Shown in pieces: positions 22,356-33,670 of a DNA stretch of 64,000 bases (its first letter is position 1; each line of letters opens with the position of its first letter). This DNA is from Gordius sp. MW1 (lineage: Eukaryota > Nematomorpha > Gordioida > Gordea > Gordiidae): NCBI GenBank assembly GCA_964036665.1, contig OZ038532.1:4216001-4280000 (forward strand), written 5' to 3'. Made by a program: the position numbers and the translations under genes. Below the pieces are notes generated by a model. The model made no database searches. It saw nothing but the letters and a program-made list of their open reading frames with translations, and had not been told where the DNA came from.

Positions 22356-22981
22356 CTTTAGATGCTTGTTAGGGACATATGACAGTCACTGCAAATTATC
22401 TATACATTTTTATAAACAAAGGTGTATCATTGTTACCCTTATTTATACCAGTGGCTTATAAATTATCAAAAAAGTGTCATATGGGTTTGCTTTTAATAGT
22501 TTTTCCGTCATCTGTTTCTAAATTGGACTCTACTACTAGATTTTAAGATTTGATTAAAATTGGGGAGCAGGTATGGAGCTAACAAAAATTGAGAGGGATA
22601 AGGCAAGAATGAAGGATAGATTCATTTGCGTTTTATTTACCAATTTTCAACCATTAAATTAGAAAGGCGGTTTTCAGTAAATAGGCTAATCCCTCTCACG
22701 AATTCTTCGTTTCTTAAATAACTCAGGATCAAATTAATATCCCTTTGAAAGGGCCTTTCTACCCGCAATTTGCAAGTCGCCTTAAAAATAAAGTTAAGGG
22801 AAAATATGTAATTTTAAACAAATTTATATAAAAAATTATATGAAACTTTGCGGCTTCGCAGGGGCGTAGCAAGATTTAATTTTTTTTGCGGGGGGGGGGG
22901 GGTTTCAAATTTTTTCTTCTTATAAAATTTATAAGAAATTTTTTTCATGCAATTTGCTATGAAATTTATGGGCTCGCTTTT

Positions 22982-23030
22982 TGTTGTCCGTTGCCCGTCC
23001 GTTGTCCGTCCGTTGTCCGTCCGTCCGTCC
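22982..23030. repeat. GTCCGTTGTCC minisatellite
   Basis: Short tandem repetition of CGTCCGTTGTCCGTC-like words inside the 1.55-kb hAT-like element. Confidence 0.7.
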
Positions 23031-23813
23031 TCCAACGTTCTGACTTGCTGGTTTGATACCCGGAGAGGACAAATTTTTTTTTAATTAAATTAATATAATG
23101 TTCTTGTTAATACCATTGATAAATATTTGGTCGTCCGCTGGCTACTGACCAATGAAAAAAATGACCATTGGCCAAATTGTGATTCGAAATTTTTTTTCTC
23201 GTTTTTGAATTGGTATATTAGGTTAACAATGATAATAATTACCCTATGCCCTCCCGTAGAAGGGCCTATGCCTCTACTGAAATGGGTCCCTGTGCCCCCC
23301 CCCCTTCAAAAGCCTATGCCTCTACTGATGTGGGTTCGAATCCCGGCGAGGGCAAATTTTTTTATTTTTTTTTTAAATTAATATATTGTTCTCGTTAATA
23401 CCATTGATAATATGACTTTTTGACCGTGTCCTGGCTACTGACCATTGAAAAAATGACCATTGGCCAAAGTGAGATTAAAATCGATTATTTTTCTTGATTA
23501 TAATTATAGGCTTATTTGGCTGTCTGCTAACCATGAAAAGATCACCCCTGGCCAAATTGATTGAACATTTGTATAAATAATTGACTAATCTTTTTGCATT
23601 TAATACCCCCCTATAGGCATTCTTGCCCCTTCCCACCTTTCACGCCCATAAATTGCATAGCATATATGCTACTTTTATACGGAGTATAGATGAGTTTCGT
23701 TCCCCCTTCCCTTCCCCCCTTCCCTTCCCCACCTCCCCTTCCCTTCCCACCTCCCCTTCCCCCATCCCCCTTCCCACGAGGGTTGAAGGCCCGAGAGTGA
23801 TTAAAGATCTATA

Positions 23814-23973
23814 CATGGGCGTAGCCAGGGAGGGGCCACCCCCCCTAAATGAAAAAAAATGTTCAATGCAAATACCCTTAAAAATTAAAAAAAAATTATC
23901 TTTTGCCCCCGACCTTAATTGAACTTTTAAATGTTTCGCCCCCCCCCTAATCCAAAACCTGGCTACGCCCATG
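23814..23973. repeat. CATGGGCGTAGCC MITE, GGCAAA subfamily
   Basis: Starts CATGGGCGTAGCCAGGG and ends CTGGCTACGCCCATG. The interior differs from the common copies (TTCAATGCAAATACCC, TTGAACTTTTAAATGTTTCG) and matches the subfamily at 38419 and 57684. The target duplication is not clear. It is nested in the 22859-24411 element. Confidence 0.8.
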
Positions 23974-24469
23974 TATATACATAATGTAGCATGCATGTAA
24001 GTTTGTTTAGCCAAATTTAGATTTTAAACAGCAGGTCCTTGTTCCACATGAACTAAATCTAAAATTACTATCTAACTAATCGAAAAATCTTACCAGCAGC
24101 AGGTTCTTGTTCTACATGATTAACTTTTTTTAACACAAAATTTAAATAATGTGCCTTTTCTTTTATTCAAATTGATTGAGGAAATTATATGAAATGCTTA
24201 CGTTTTATAACCTCAAGGATAAGTCTGAAAAAAAATATTAAGGCGTAAAAATAATTAATGGTTGTTGAATATAAGTGCTCATAGTTAATTAAGTAACACT
24301 CATTTCATAATATTTATTATATAATGCGATATTAGAAAATAAAAAAAAAAAATTCCGAAATCCGCGGGGGGGGGGGTTTGAACCCCACAACCACCCTTGC
24401 GTAAGCCACTGCGGCTTTGCATTAATAAACACGTGGATATTTAAATAAATCTCCTCGATTTAGACGATT

Positions 24470-26520
24470 TTGCTTTTAAGAGTTCGCATGAGTTGACATG
24501 CTACTCCTGAGTCCTGATATGGGTATAACTGCCACAATGCGAGAAGCGGGACGACAAATACTAGGTGAAAGCAAACCCACTAAAAGAATTCTCAAGGAGA
24601 CGTGATGGTGGAATGAAGAAGTGCAAAATGTATCAAGGAAAATAAGAGATTGTACAAAGTTTGGTATAAAAGCAAGGATAGTAATGATAAGCAAGCTTAC
24701 CAAGTAGCTAAAAGATCGGCTAAAAAATTCGTTGCAATAGCAAAAAGCAAGGTGTACGATGATATAAATGTAAAACTAAACTCAAAGGAAGGAGAAAAAT
24801 TGATCTACAAAATCGCAAAGTCAAGCGAAATTCTAAAGATTACCTAGAATGCCGGCTAATCAAGGGTCAAAAGTGAGAAATACTAATACACTTCAGCCAT
24901 ATACTTCAAAGATGGTACGACTATTATACAGATTTATCAATTGAAAAGGCGCCTGTAGTCGAAGACATTAACCAGGAAAATACAATAGGAGAATTAAACA
25001 TAGCGGACTAGATCACGGAAACGGAAGTCAAAGTTGCTATGGGTAAACTAAAGTCGGGAAAAGTTCTTGGACCAGACAATATACCAATAGAGGGGTTTAG
25101 AGCGTTAGGCAATACTGGTGCACAATTCCTCGCCAACCTTTTCAACAATATCTTGAAAACGGGTGTAATGCCTAACAAGTTGGAGGGATAGCTACATGAT
25201 CCCGATATAAAAGATGAAAGGGAACATTCAGGATTGCAAGAATTACAGAGGGATAAAGCTTATGAGTCACACTTTCAAGGTGTGGGAAAAAGTGATCGAA
25301 AAACGGCTTCGGAGTTTAGATCAAATTCGAGATAACCAATTCGGATTCATGCCGGAGAGGTCTGCAGCAGACGCTCTAAACAGTGTTATAAGATTAATGG
25401 AACGGTTTATAGAAAGGGAAGATGATTTGATTTGCACATGTGTTTCATCGGTCTAGAAAAAGCGTTCGATTAAGTTCCTCGTACTTTAGTGTGGAAATGT
25501 CTCAAAGAAAACAATGTGGCAGAATTATACGTCAGAGCAATAAAAGATATGTACAAGGGAAATAGAACGTAGGTTAGAGCAACTGTGGGGACTACAAAGG
25601 GCTTTGCCATTGACATGGAGTCCATCAAGGTTCAGCTCTTAGTCCCTTCCTATTCATAATGATAATGGATATTATTACAAAGGATTTGGGCGAGGAAGCT
25701 CAGTGGGCAATGATCTTTGCAGACGACATAATCCTCTGTGCCAAAAAGTGAACAAGAATTGGCTAATACTTTAAATAGATGGGTAAATGCAATAGAAGAA
25801 AGTGGTCTCAGGGTAAATCGAAAGAAAACAGAATACATGAAGACAAAGTTTAAAGCGTATGAAAACCAGCTAAGTGCATCCCTTACTTTAGGCGATTGGC
25901 AACAGCGTGGATTCCTTCATTTAGGATCAACACTTCAATCGGATGGTGGAATGGATAAAGAAATCCAAGCAAGGATAAATTCCGGATGGCTTAAGTGGAG
26001 GGACTTGACAGGCGTTCTGTGTGACAAAAACATTCTGAGAAGACTAAAAGGCGCACTGTATAAATCCATCATAAAGCCAACAGTCCTGTATAGCTCGTAA
26101 TCATGGGCTATACGTAAAAGAGAAGAGCAGCGTCTTGCGACCATGGAGATGGGAATGCAAGATGGGTGCCAGGAGTAAGCCAAAAGGAACATAGGCGAAA
26201 TGAAGAAATAAGAAAAATTTTGGGTACTACACTACATCTATTACGACAAAGCTCCTAACAAATAGACTAAGATGGTATGGCCATGTCGAAAGAAGGGACG
26301 ATAGCTACGCCGGAAAGAAAATCGAGATGATATATTTCTCAGGAAAACGAAGGAGAGGAAGACCCAAGCTTACCTGGATTTATAAAATACGGCACGATAT
26401 AAAAGTTCACAAGATATAGAAAGATCTATGTATACATAGAAACAAATGGAAACGAATGCTGAAAGGACTGACAACCAGCCTAGGTGACAAACAGCCATAG
26501 AAAGAAGAAGAAGATTATAT
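24470..26520 (+). pseudogene. broken RTE-like LINE, RT region to 3' end
   Basis: Several frames with stops together encode a non-LTR reverse transcriptase. The pieces are NYRGIKLMSHTFKVWEKVI and NQFGFMPERSA (25238-25370), then AFD and polymerase motifs with stops (25440-25730), then LRVNRKKTEYM and QARINSGWLKW (25810-26000), and a C-terminal RRGRPKLTW (26350-26375). The 3' end is an AAGAAGAAGA tail (26502-26515). The motifs fit the RTE/BovB-type group. Only the C-terminal edge of the endonuclease part is visible, so the copy is 5'-truncated and inactive. Confidence 0.75.
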
Positions 26521-26606
26521 ATTGATATCAAATGACTTTTTAGCAAATAAACTTTTTATAATAAGAATTGTTCATCCAAGGCCTCTCGTTAATTGTTAGT
26601 GAATTT

Positions 26607-26799
26607 TGTAGAGAGGTAATTGGAGTGCGAAGTGCCTCAAGGGATATGTTATTTACCGATGTGTTGTCAATCAAATTATCGTTAATAGGTTATATGCGGA
26701 ATGTATTATATACGTTGGATATACACGTATTTACTCACTTTTCTATTATTGTTCGCTCCGAAATCGTCTGTAGTGAATAAAGATCTCCAACCCATAATA
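26607..26799 (+). repeat. Gypsy 5' LTR
   Basis: 193 bp, starting TGTAGAGAGGTAATTGG and ending CCATAATA. It differs from the 3' LTR at roughly ten positions by eye, including a few single-base indels. An AATAAA-type signal is near the right end. Confidence 0.9.
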
Positions 26800-26830
26800 G
26801 TGGCGACGTAAAGGATAAGCTTACGCGGGA

Positions 26831-27240
26831 ATGCAGAAATATAAAACAACGGCTAACATCGACGCTTTTGTAACACAATTTGAGCTATTCCTAAGGAGCA
26901 TTAAGACGGAGACAGATGAGCAAAAAGCAGCTCTATCATTAACCAGCCTTGATGGGGAGGCATTCCAATTAATACTAGAGGATTATAGACCGCAAGAGTT
27001 GACAGGAATTACATATGAAGACGCTAAAAATCGGTTAAAAAAATTATTTCAAAGGATTCATGCGCGAGGGCAAAGAGGTATGATTTCTCAAAGGCCCGAC
27101 AAGGCCAGGGAGAGACGATAGACACGTACGCTAATAGACTCAAGGCCGGAGCTAACAGCTGCAACTTCGGAAACGAAGAATTGCAGAACAGAATCGTCGA
27201 CCAATTCATTATAGGATTGCGATAGAAGCTTACAGGCGAG
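26831..27240 (+). pseudogene. Gypsy gag remnant
   Basis: The first open frame (26831-27121) reads QFELFLRSIKTETDEQKAA and LTSLDGEAFQLI, a retrotransposon gag-type helical region. It continues in another frame as DTYANRLKAGA and then stops. A frameshift near 27095 and a stop near 27222 break it. Confidence 0.65.
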
Positions 27241-27244
27241 ACTG

Positions 27245-28324
27245 TTGGCAGAAAATGACATCAAATGGGACCGCCTACGCGAGCTGGCGACGGCCGAGAC
27301 GATACACGGGGGGCTAAGCACTTTGCAAGACGGGTCCGAAGAGGCGTGGAGCGTAGTGGCGGGACGAGAAGCGTGGCCTGGGCCGGTCCGAATTCCCAGG
27401 TTAAAACATGCTTTAGATGTGTTAACTGTAGATATATATATTAATAACGAATTATTCCAATGCATCTTCGATACCGGCGCCACGGTATCGATAATACCGG
27501 CGGGAAGATGGGCGAAAGAGATCCCACGCAACAAAGAGCCCTTCCCGACGGTGTAGGCGTACGGCCACGAGGAAATAAAGATCGTAGCCAAGGTGCAAGC
27601 TGATGTCCGAATGGGGGACATGAGAAAACAGCTGTCGTTATTGATAGCAGACGTAGCTGGGCCGCCGTTGTGTGGGATCGATTGGATCCAAGAATTTGAG
27701 CCCGAAATTTGGCGACGAATTCGTTGGAACTCCAGATCTGCGGCGGAACGGTTGGCGGTAAATTACGTAGAAAGACCGAAGGATTCCAAGTCCGCGATCC
27801 GGCACGTGATGAAGCAATGGGAGGGCCAGCTAAACGAATTTTCAAAAGCAGTCAAGGGAATAACGGTGGAAGTACCGTTACAAGAGGGCATAGATCCCGT
27901 ATTTATCCCCGCACGAAGGGTGCCGATGGCGTGGAAAAAAGAAGTAGAAGAAGAGCTGGACAAATGGGTCAGAGACGGGGTGATAGAACCGATCGATTTC
28001 TCAAGATGGGCCAGTCCAGTGGTACCCGTGAAAAAAAGCGATGGGACTCTTCGATTATGTATTGATTACCGGTTTACTATAAACAAATACGCTCAAGGAT
28101 TGTTGTACCCCTTATCCAAAATAGACGATTTGTTAAATAAACTCGATAACGCGTGTTGTTTTACTAAGCTGGACCTAACGAAAGCGTTCTCACAACTCGA
28201 ATTATGTCCAGAAACGAGCCAACGATTGACTATCTCCACGCACAAGGGCCTATTTAAAGTTAATCGAATGCCTTTTGGCTTAGTGCCGCGGCGATTTTCC
28301 AAAAAACAATGGATCAGATATTAG
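27245..28324 (+). pseudogene. Gypsy protease and reverse transcriptase, 5' part
   Basis: The 27245-27556 frame contains FDTGATVSII, the aspartic protease active site. It is followed, after a stop, by the RT frame 27593-28324 with EGVIEPIDFSRWASP-like fingers (DGVIEPIDFSRWASPVV), KSDGTLRLCIDYR and FTKLDLTKAFSQLEL (catalytic motif A). At FGLV a frameshift near 28290 ends the frame. The YxDD-containing segment follows in another frame near 28340-28370 and is degenerate. Confidence 0.8.
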
Positions 28325-28429
28325 GAGGCATGGAGGGGGTAGCGGTATCATTGATGATATACTAATCGCAGGGGAAACGGAAGATATCCACAACGAGCGG
28401 TTACTCAAAGTACTAGAAACGTTACAAAA

Positions 28430-30175
28430 ATGGGGTTTCGTGCCAACATTTCAAAGAGCAATTTGTGGGCGAAGGAAGTAACACTTTTGGGATATGTAAT
28501 AAGTAACAAGGGAATTCAAATCAACGACAATAAAGCCGAACTGGTCAAGCAGTGGAAAAATTTAACAAACAAAAATGAAATAAAATCGTTCCTGGGGTTA
28601 ACAGCATATTTTTTTAAAGTTTATTAAGGACTACGCCAAAATCGTGCACCCGATTCAGAAACTCATGAAAAAAAACGTGCTGTACCACTGGGGTGGAGAA
28701 CAACAAGACGCATTTGAAGCCATCAAGTCCGCGCTTACTAAAGCCCCCGGACTGGCATACCTTAATGGAGATTGGGAGACTGGCCTGGTCGTAGACGCCT
28801 CTGGTACAGGGTTAGGGGCCATCTTACAGCAACGAGCACCAGGGGAGAATTGGAAAGTGGTGGCCTATGCTTCAAGAGCGTTAAACGATAGCGAAAGCCG
28901 GTATTCGACGATCGAACGAGAGGCCCTTGCGGTGGTTTATGGACTAAAAAAGTTCAATGAATATATACAAGGACGAAGCGTTACAATCATGACGGATCAT
29001 AGACCCGAGAATATATATTCGATCAGAGCAAGTGGGGGCAAGGAACAATGGTCACCACGTCTAACTAGGTGGGCGCTCGTGGTATCAGGCTACACGACCA
29101 AGTTTGTGTACAACAAGGGATCCGAAAACGCGGCAGATTTCTTGTCTAGAAAACCGAACGAAAACGCGTATCAGGTTAGCGAGGAAATGCCAGAAGACTC
29201 GACGAATCCGTTTATATCATTGGACGTAGTAAGACAACACACCTTGGACGACCCGGGGCTGCGACAATTAAAAGAGTGGATTAGAGGTAAACAAAACACA
29301 ATGGTCGCGTATGGGCTAAAACGCTCCTACGAAAAACACCTGCCAAAGTTACACGAAGCCAAAAGCATAATATTTTACAAAGGACGACGAATATTAATTC
29401 CGGCTAAGTTACGAGGAGCGGTATTCCAAAGATTACATAGGGGCCACGTGGGTATCAAGCGGATGCAAGAAGTGGCGGGGCAGTATATATGGTGGCCTAC
29501 TCTCGACGATGACTTATTGAGCGTAGCGAAAGGGTGCCGGAATTGCAATTACACTGCCGCGGCGGCGAAGAAGGCACCGTTGATAGAGTGTCAACCTAGC
29601 CATAAACCGTGGGTTCAAGTACATATCGATATCATGGGTCCTCTCAAGGGTAAGTCATACCTGGTGATGGTGGACAATAGCTCGAAATGGGTAGAAGTGT
29701 TTAAATTAGAAGACACCACAGCGACCACCATTATAAAAAAACTTGCCGAAACGTTTGCTAGATTTGGAAATCCGCCATGGTTAATATCAGATAACGGCCC
29801 GCAATTCAAAGGGCAGGAATTAAAGAATTTTTGCAAGATGAGAGGGATTAATCAGCGATGGACAGCTCCTTACCATCCTGCGTCTAACGGTCTGACAGAA
29901 AGATATGTACGATTAATTAAAGAAGCCATTATTAGAAACGAGTCGGAAGTAGGGCTAAGTAGATTTTTAGAAAACTACAGATCTACAAAACACCCCACAA
30001 CCAATAAAAGCCCAGCAGAGGTGATGCTAAAGAGGCGTATGCGAACCGAATGGGAGGTATTGAGAGAAACCGTACCACAACAATGGGTAGAGACCGGGAA
30101 CCCGCGGATGTTCAACGTAGGAGACTTGGTTTGGGTACGTATGTTTTTAGGACCAAGCAAATGGGTAGAAGGCAC
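28430..30175 (+). pseudogene. Gypsy RT thumb, RNase H and integrase
   Basis: 28430-28627 holds the RT end (NKAELVKQWKNLTNKNEIKS-type tether). The long frame from 28644 includes LVVDASGTGLGAILQQ and YSTIEREALAVVYGLKKF (RNase H), an H-H-C-C zinc segment (HRGHVGIKRMQE, CRNC), and the integrase core with HIDIMGP, ISDNGPQF and HPASNGLTERYV, giving D, D and E positions. The frame runs into the hAT insertion at 30176. Its last residues to 30293 are encoded by that insertion. Confidence 0.85.
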
Positions 30176-31269
30176 TAGTGTTTCGATCTCGTCTCGGTCT
30201 CGAAAACAAAATTTCGTCTCGGGAGCGATTAAGAAAATCTCGATCTCGTCTCGTCTCGGTCTAGAAAAATCTCGGTCTCGTCTCGACTTTTAAAAAAAAA
30301 CATATTCGGAATAAAAATTTCTCCTGTTTTATTAAAAATATAAATAAGTGTTCAAAAATCCAAATGGCAAATTTTATATTTTTCGAAAAACTTTAATACA
30401 CAAACTTTTTAAAGATTTAGCGGGACACGACATCTCATTGACAATATAAAGATATGAATTAACTTATAAAGATAACATTTTCTATAAAAAGTGCAGACTA
30501 AAAAAACTATAAATAAATTTAAAATATAAAAAATTAAATTTTATTGTTCTAGCAAATTATAATATTTGTATTAAATTCACTGTGTCTGTCCTATATCAAT
30601 GGACTTCGAAAATTATAAGTTCGCTTATAGTTGATTTAGTTGCATAATTGAGCAAAATGAGACCCTTTATTAACCTTTGCTAATGCTTCAAAGTAGACCT
30701 TAACATATTTAAGGCAAATGTTTAAGTCCATTAATATAACCATCATTAATTATAGCCCATAGTGTTTATTGCATGTTTACTATAGCGCTATAAACCACAA
30801 AGTGCGAGTGACATTTAATGATGTTATTATTATTTACAGAATTGATAACTAGTTGCACAAATTAAAACGTTGTAAAAACAACAATAAAAGCAGCATTATT
30901 ATAGAATTAAGAACATAAGGTTTAAACTTTAAATTAATGAATACGTATTTAAATGTATGACAAAAATCAACCATACTTAGGTAAATGATTGCCAAATTTT
31001 AATTTTTTTGCAAAAATATATAATATTAACTACACTTGGGATTTTTTTTAATATCAAATATATTCCATACAGATTGATTTACACTTAATACCTTAAATGT
31101 AAATTAAAATACACAATAATTTACTAAAATCTAACGATCAATAAAAAGTCGAGATCTCGCCGAGAAAATCTCGTATCGTCTCGTCTCGACCTCAAAATTC
31201 TCGTCTCGATCTCGACTCCATTTTTCAAATTCTCGAACCGAGATTTTTCTCGGGTTTTCCGCATCACTA
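30176..31269. mobile_element. hAT-type non-autonomous element inside Gypsy pol
   Basis: Inserted with the exact 8-bp duplication GAAGGCAC (30168-30175 and 31270-31277). The left end reads TAGTGTTTCGATCTCG, and the reverse complement of the right end reads TAGTGATGCGGAAAACC. Subterminal repeats of CTCGTCTCG/CGAGATC-type words occupy both ends, and the centre is AT-rich without a transposase. Confidence 0.88.
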
Positions 31270-31277
31270 GAAGGCAC

Positions 31278-31600
31278 GATAAAAGCCAAGCACGGTAGTC
31301 GGTCCTACGATGTATGGGCACAGGGAAGAAAACACCACCGACACGTGGATCAAGTAAGGAAACGGAAAATCTTGGATTGGACCACACTGGGACAAGAGAA
31401 CGGGTGGCCGCAAAGGATATCATCAGAAAGGGAAGCGGGAACAAGTGCTATAAGGGAACAAATGCAAAACCAGTCAGAAACGCCAAGAGAAGAACCTAGA
31501 AGGTAACAAATTCAAAAACAGTCAGGAACGCCTAGAGAAGAACCTAGATGCCCGCAGCGTAGTCGGAAACCGCCAGCATTCCTTAAGGATTTTGTCTGTG
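31278..31600 (+). pseudogene. Gypsy integrase C-terminal tail
   Basis: Resumes the pol frame after the hAT insertion (KAKHGSRSYDVWAQGRKHHR, then HVDQVRKR), the chromodomain-less C-terminal part of integrase. It ends in a stop after EEPRR-like repeats. The GAAGAACCTAGA-containing segment is duplicated in tandem (31455-31500 and 31501-31548). Confidence 0.65.
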
Positions 31601-31613
31601 AAAAGGGGGGAAC

Positions 31614-31808
31614 TGTAGAGAGGTAATTGGAGTGCGAAGTGCCTCAGGGGATATGTTATTTACCGATGTGCTGTCAATCAAATTATCGTTAATAGGTTAT
31701 ATGCGGAATGTATTATATACGTTGGATATACACGTTTTTACTCACTTTTTTATTATTGTATCGCTCCGAAACCTGTCTGTAGTAAATAAAGATCCCCAAT
31801 CCATAATA
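31614..31808 (+). repeat. Gypsy 3' LTR
   Basis: 195 bp, starting TGTAGAGAGGTAATTGG and ending CCATAATA, followed by the AATTT target duplication. Confidence 0.9.
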
Positions 31809-32091
31809 AATTTTCATTTATTTTTCTCCAAATATACAAAATAACTTTTAAGTTAACCAGAATGGCTGCAAATATAAAATTCAGATTGTTTAAATCTTTA
31901 ACCCAATTAACTACTACTTTTCTTAACTTAAGTATTAGTTTATCTAAAAAATGAAAAAATCACAAATGAATAGTTAAAAAACCCTAGTTTTGCTACTTAT
32001 ATTTAAAATTGCACCTTAAATGCTCAGTCCCATTTTAAACAGTAATATTAATAAATTACTATAAATACATAATGGAAATTACTATTATAGA

Positions 32092-32255
32092 CATGGGCAT
32101 AGCCAAAGGGGCCTGGGAGGGACGGCTGCCCCCTCTGAATTCCGATTTTTTTTGAAATTTATTAAAATTATTGTTAAAATTTTACAAAATGATCATTTTG
32201 CTGCTCCTTAAATCATTATTGCCCTCCACTAATTCCAATTTTGGGTACGCCCATC
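32092..32255 (-). repeat. CATGGGCGTAGCC MITE, 164 bp
   Basis: Starts CATGGGCATAGCCAAAGG and ends GGGTACGCCCATC. The exact 8-bp duplication ATTATAGA lies at 32084-32091 and 32256-32263. Confidence 0.92.
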
Positions 32256-32338
32256 ATTATAGACACTCTCATCTAACAACAAAAACCTCGACAATCTAAA
32301 AGAGTGGAGGAATCCATTCACTATTTGTTTTCATACCC

Positions 32339-32929
32339 TTGCAATACCACAATCCAAAGAGGCACAGTTATCTAAGGCCATTAAAGGATCAATCCAAAGT
32401 TTTGACCCTACCCCTTATGCTTCCAAAAAAGTCTCATAAACCTAAGCTTTCATTGGATCTAAAAACTAAAGCTATAGCAAACAAAATCAATGCCCTGGAA
32501 ATCAGCTCAGCTCGTATTTTAGGTCCGTCCGATTTGATCGCACCTTCTACCAACTCAACATACGTTCTCCTCCTAGATAAACACCCTGAGGGCCAAGCTT
32601 TAACCCCCTCATTGCAGGATACCCCCTCAACCTCCATCACCGATTTTACAGCTTTCGAAGTCGCAAATGCACTAAATTCCTTCAAGAAAGACTCAGCAGC
32701 AGGCCTGGACGGCATCCGCCCCATTTTCCTGCAAGACCTCATCAAGCCCCACATAAGCGGTTCACAAATTTTACTTACGAACCTAACCCTTCTCTGCAAC
32801 ATTATCAGAAGAGGCCAATTCCCTTCAGACATATCCCAAATTCTTTTTGGCGGAAAACTACTGGCCTTCAATAAACCCGACGGCTCAATTCGTCCCATCG
32901 TTATAGGGTCAGTTTTACGTAGATTAGTT
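32339..32929 (+). pseudogene. retroelement RT, N-terminal part
   Basis: Open frame carrying the pre-RT region and fingers motifs; it is cut by the 733-bp insertion directly after VLRRLV. The coding frame resumes at 33671 with SKLITTKI, confirming that the two parts were contiguous. Confidence 0.8.
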
Positions 32930-33662
32930 GGGAACCGGTCAAAGGAGCACAGAAATAGGAGCGAAACTCGTAATGATTGCTCAGATTTGCTCAGGGTTTT
33001 TTTTTGAATTGGTGAATTTGAATTTGTAACAAGTAATATATACATAAATTATTAGAGAATTTATTGAAACTTATCTCATATTATTCATCAGAATTTAACA
33101 TATTGTCTTAGCACAAAATATTTTATATTAACATGTCCTAGTGAAATCATAACAAGTAAATATATGAATATATAAAGATTGTATTGGAACATTTCTCATC
33201 ATGTATATCAGAATTTAACATATTGTTTTAGCAAATACCTTATCCTGATGTTATACTTATAATTAAAGTCATTTATGTATGGAAAGATTTTATTGTATGA
33301 TTTAGCACTTATATTTTTTAATTATACCATCTATGGATATTTATAAAATTACATATTTTATTTATCCTGATGTTTTTTCATACTTATAATAAAAGTCAAT
33401 CATGTATGAAAAGATTTTATTGTATCATTTTGTTTATATACATGTGATATAATTGCATAATGTATATTGACATTGAGATGATATGTTTTTTAAAAAAATG
33501 AGGGACTGATTTCTTGATTTGGGTTAGGGTTATTTTAAAATTAATACACCCTTCTTTGTGCAAATTCTTCTTAGAAATAGGTTTGATAGTTTTGCCTTGA
33601 TTTATTTTCAATAAACAAAGTGTGCTCCTTTTTTTCCTGATGAGCTCCTTTGACCCCCACTC
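32930..33662. mobile_element. 733-bp TIR element in the retroelement RT
   Basis: The 8-bp duplication GATTAGTT flanks it (32922-32929 and 33663-33670). The left end reads GGGAACCGGTCAAAGGAGCA, and the reverse complement of the right end reads GAGTGGGGGTCAAAGGAGCT. The interior is AT-rich with two diverged copies of an ATCAGAATTTAACATATTGT unit (33088-33107 and 33207-33226). No transposase. The termini resemble those of the elements at 46721 and 62676. Confidence 0.8.
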
Positions 33663-33670
33663 GATTAGTT

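Larger units (their letters stand above)
22859..24411. mobile_element. hAT-like element, 1.55 kb, with internal tandem units
   Basis: The left end reads CAGGGGCGTAGCAAG, and the reverse complement of the right end reads CAGTGGCTTACGCAAG. The flanking 8-mers CGGCTTCG (22851-22858) and CGGCTTTG (24412-24419) match at seven of eight positions. No transposase frame. The interior holds a CCGT-rich minisatellite (about 22982-23030), two diverged tandem units containing GGCTACTGACC and TGACCATTGGCCAAA (about 23040-23180 and 23325-23475) with a third partial one near 23515-23560, a C-rich CCTTCCC repeat (23700-23775), and a nested MITE. Confidence 0.65.
26607..31808 (+). mobile_element. Gypsy-type LTR retrotransposon, interrupted
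   Basis: The 5' LTR is 26607-26799 and the 3' LTR 31614-31808. The 5-bp target duplication AATTT lies at 26602-26606 and 31809-31813. A candidate primer-binding site begins TGGCGACG just after the 5' LTR, and a polypurine tract (AAAAGGGGGGAAC) precedes the 3' LTR. Order is gag, protease, RT, RNase H, integrase, the Gypsy order. Short LTRs and the integrase position suggest the Mag-like branch. Stops and frameshifts in gag-pol and a 1.09-kb hAT insertion make it inactive. Confidence 0.88.

Noticed and set aside
23332-23350. tRNA gene suggested by GGTTCGAATCCC
   Set aside because: No acceptor, D or anticodon arm can be folded around it; kept only as a B-box-like word.
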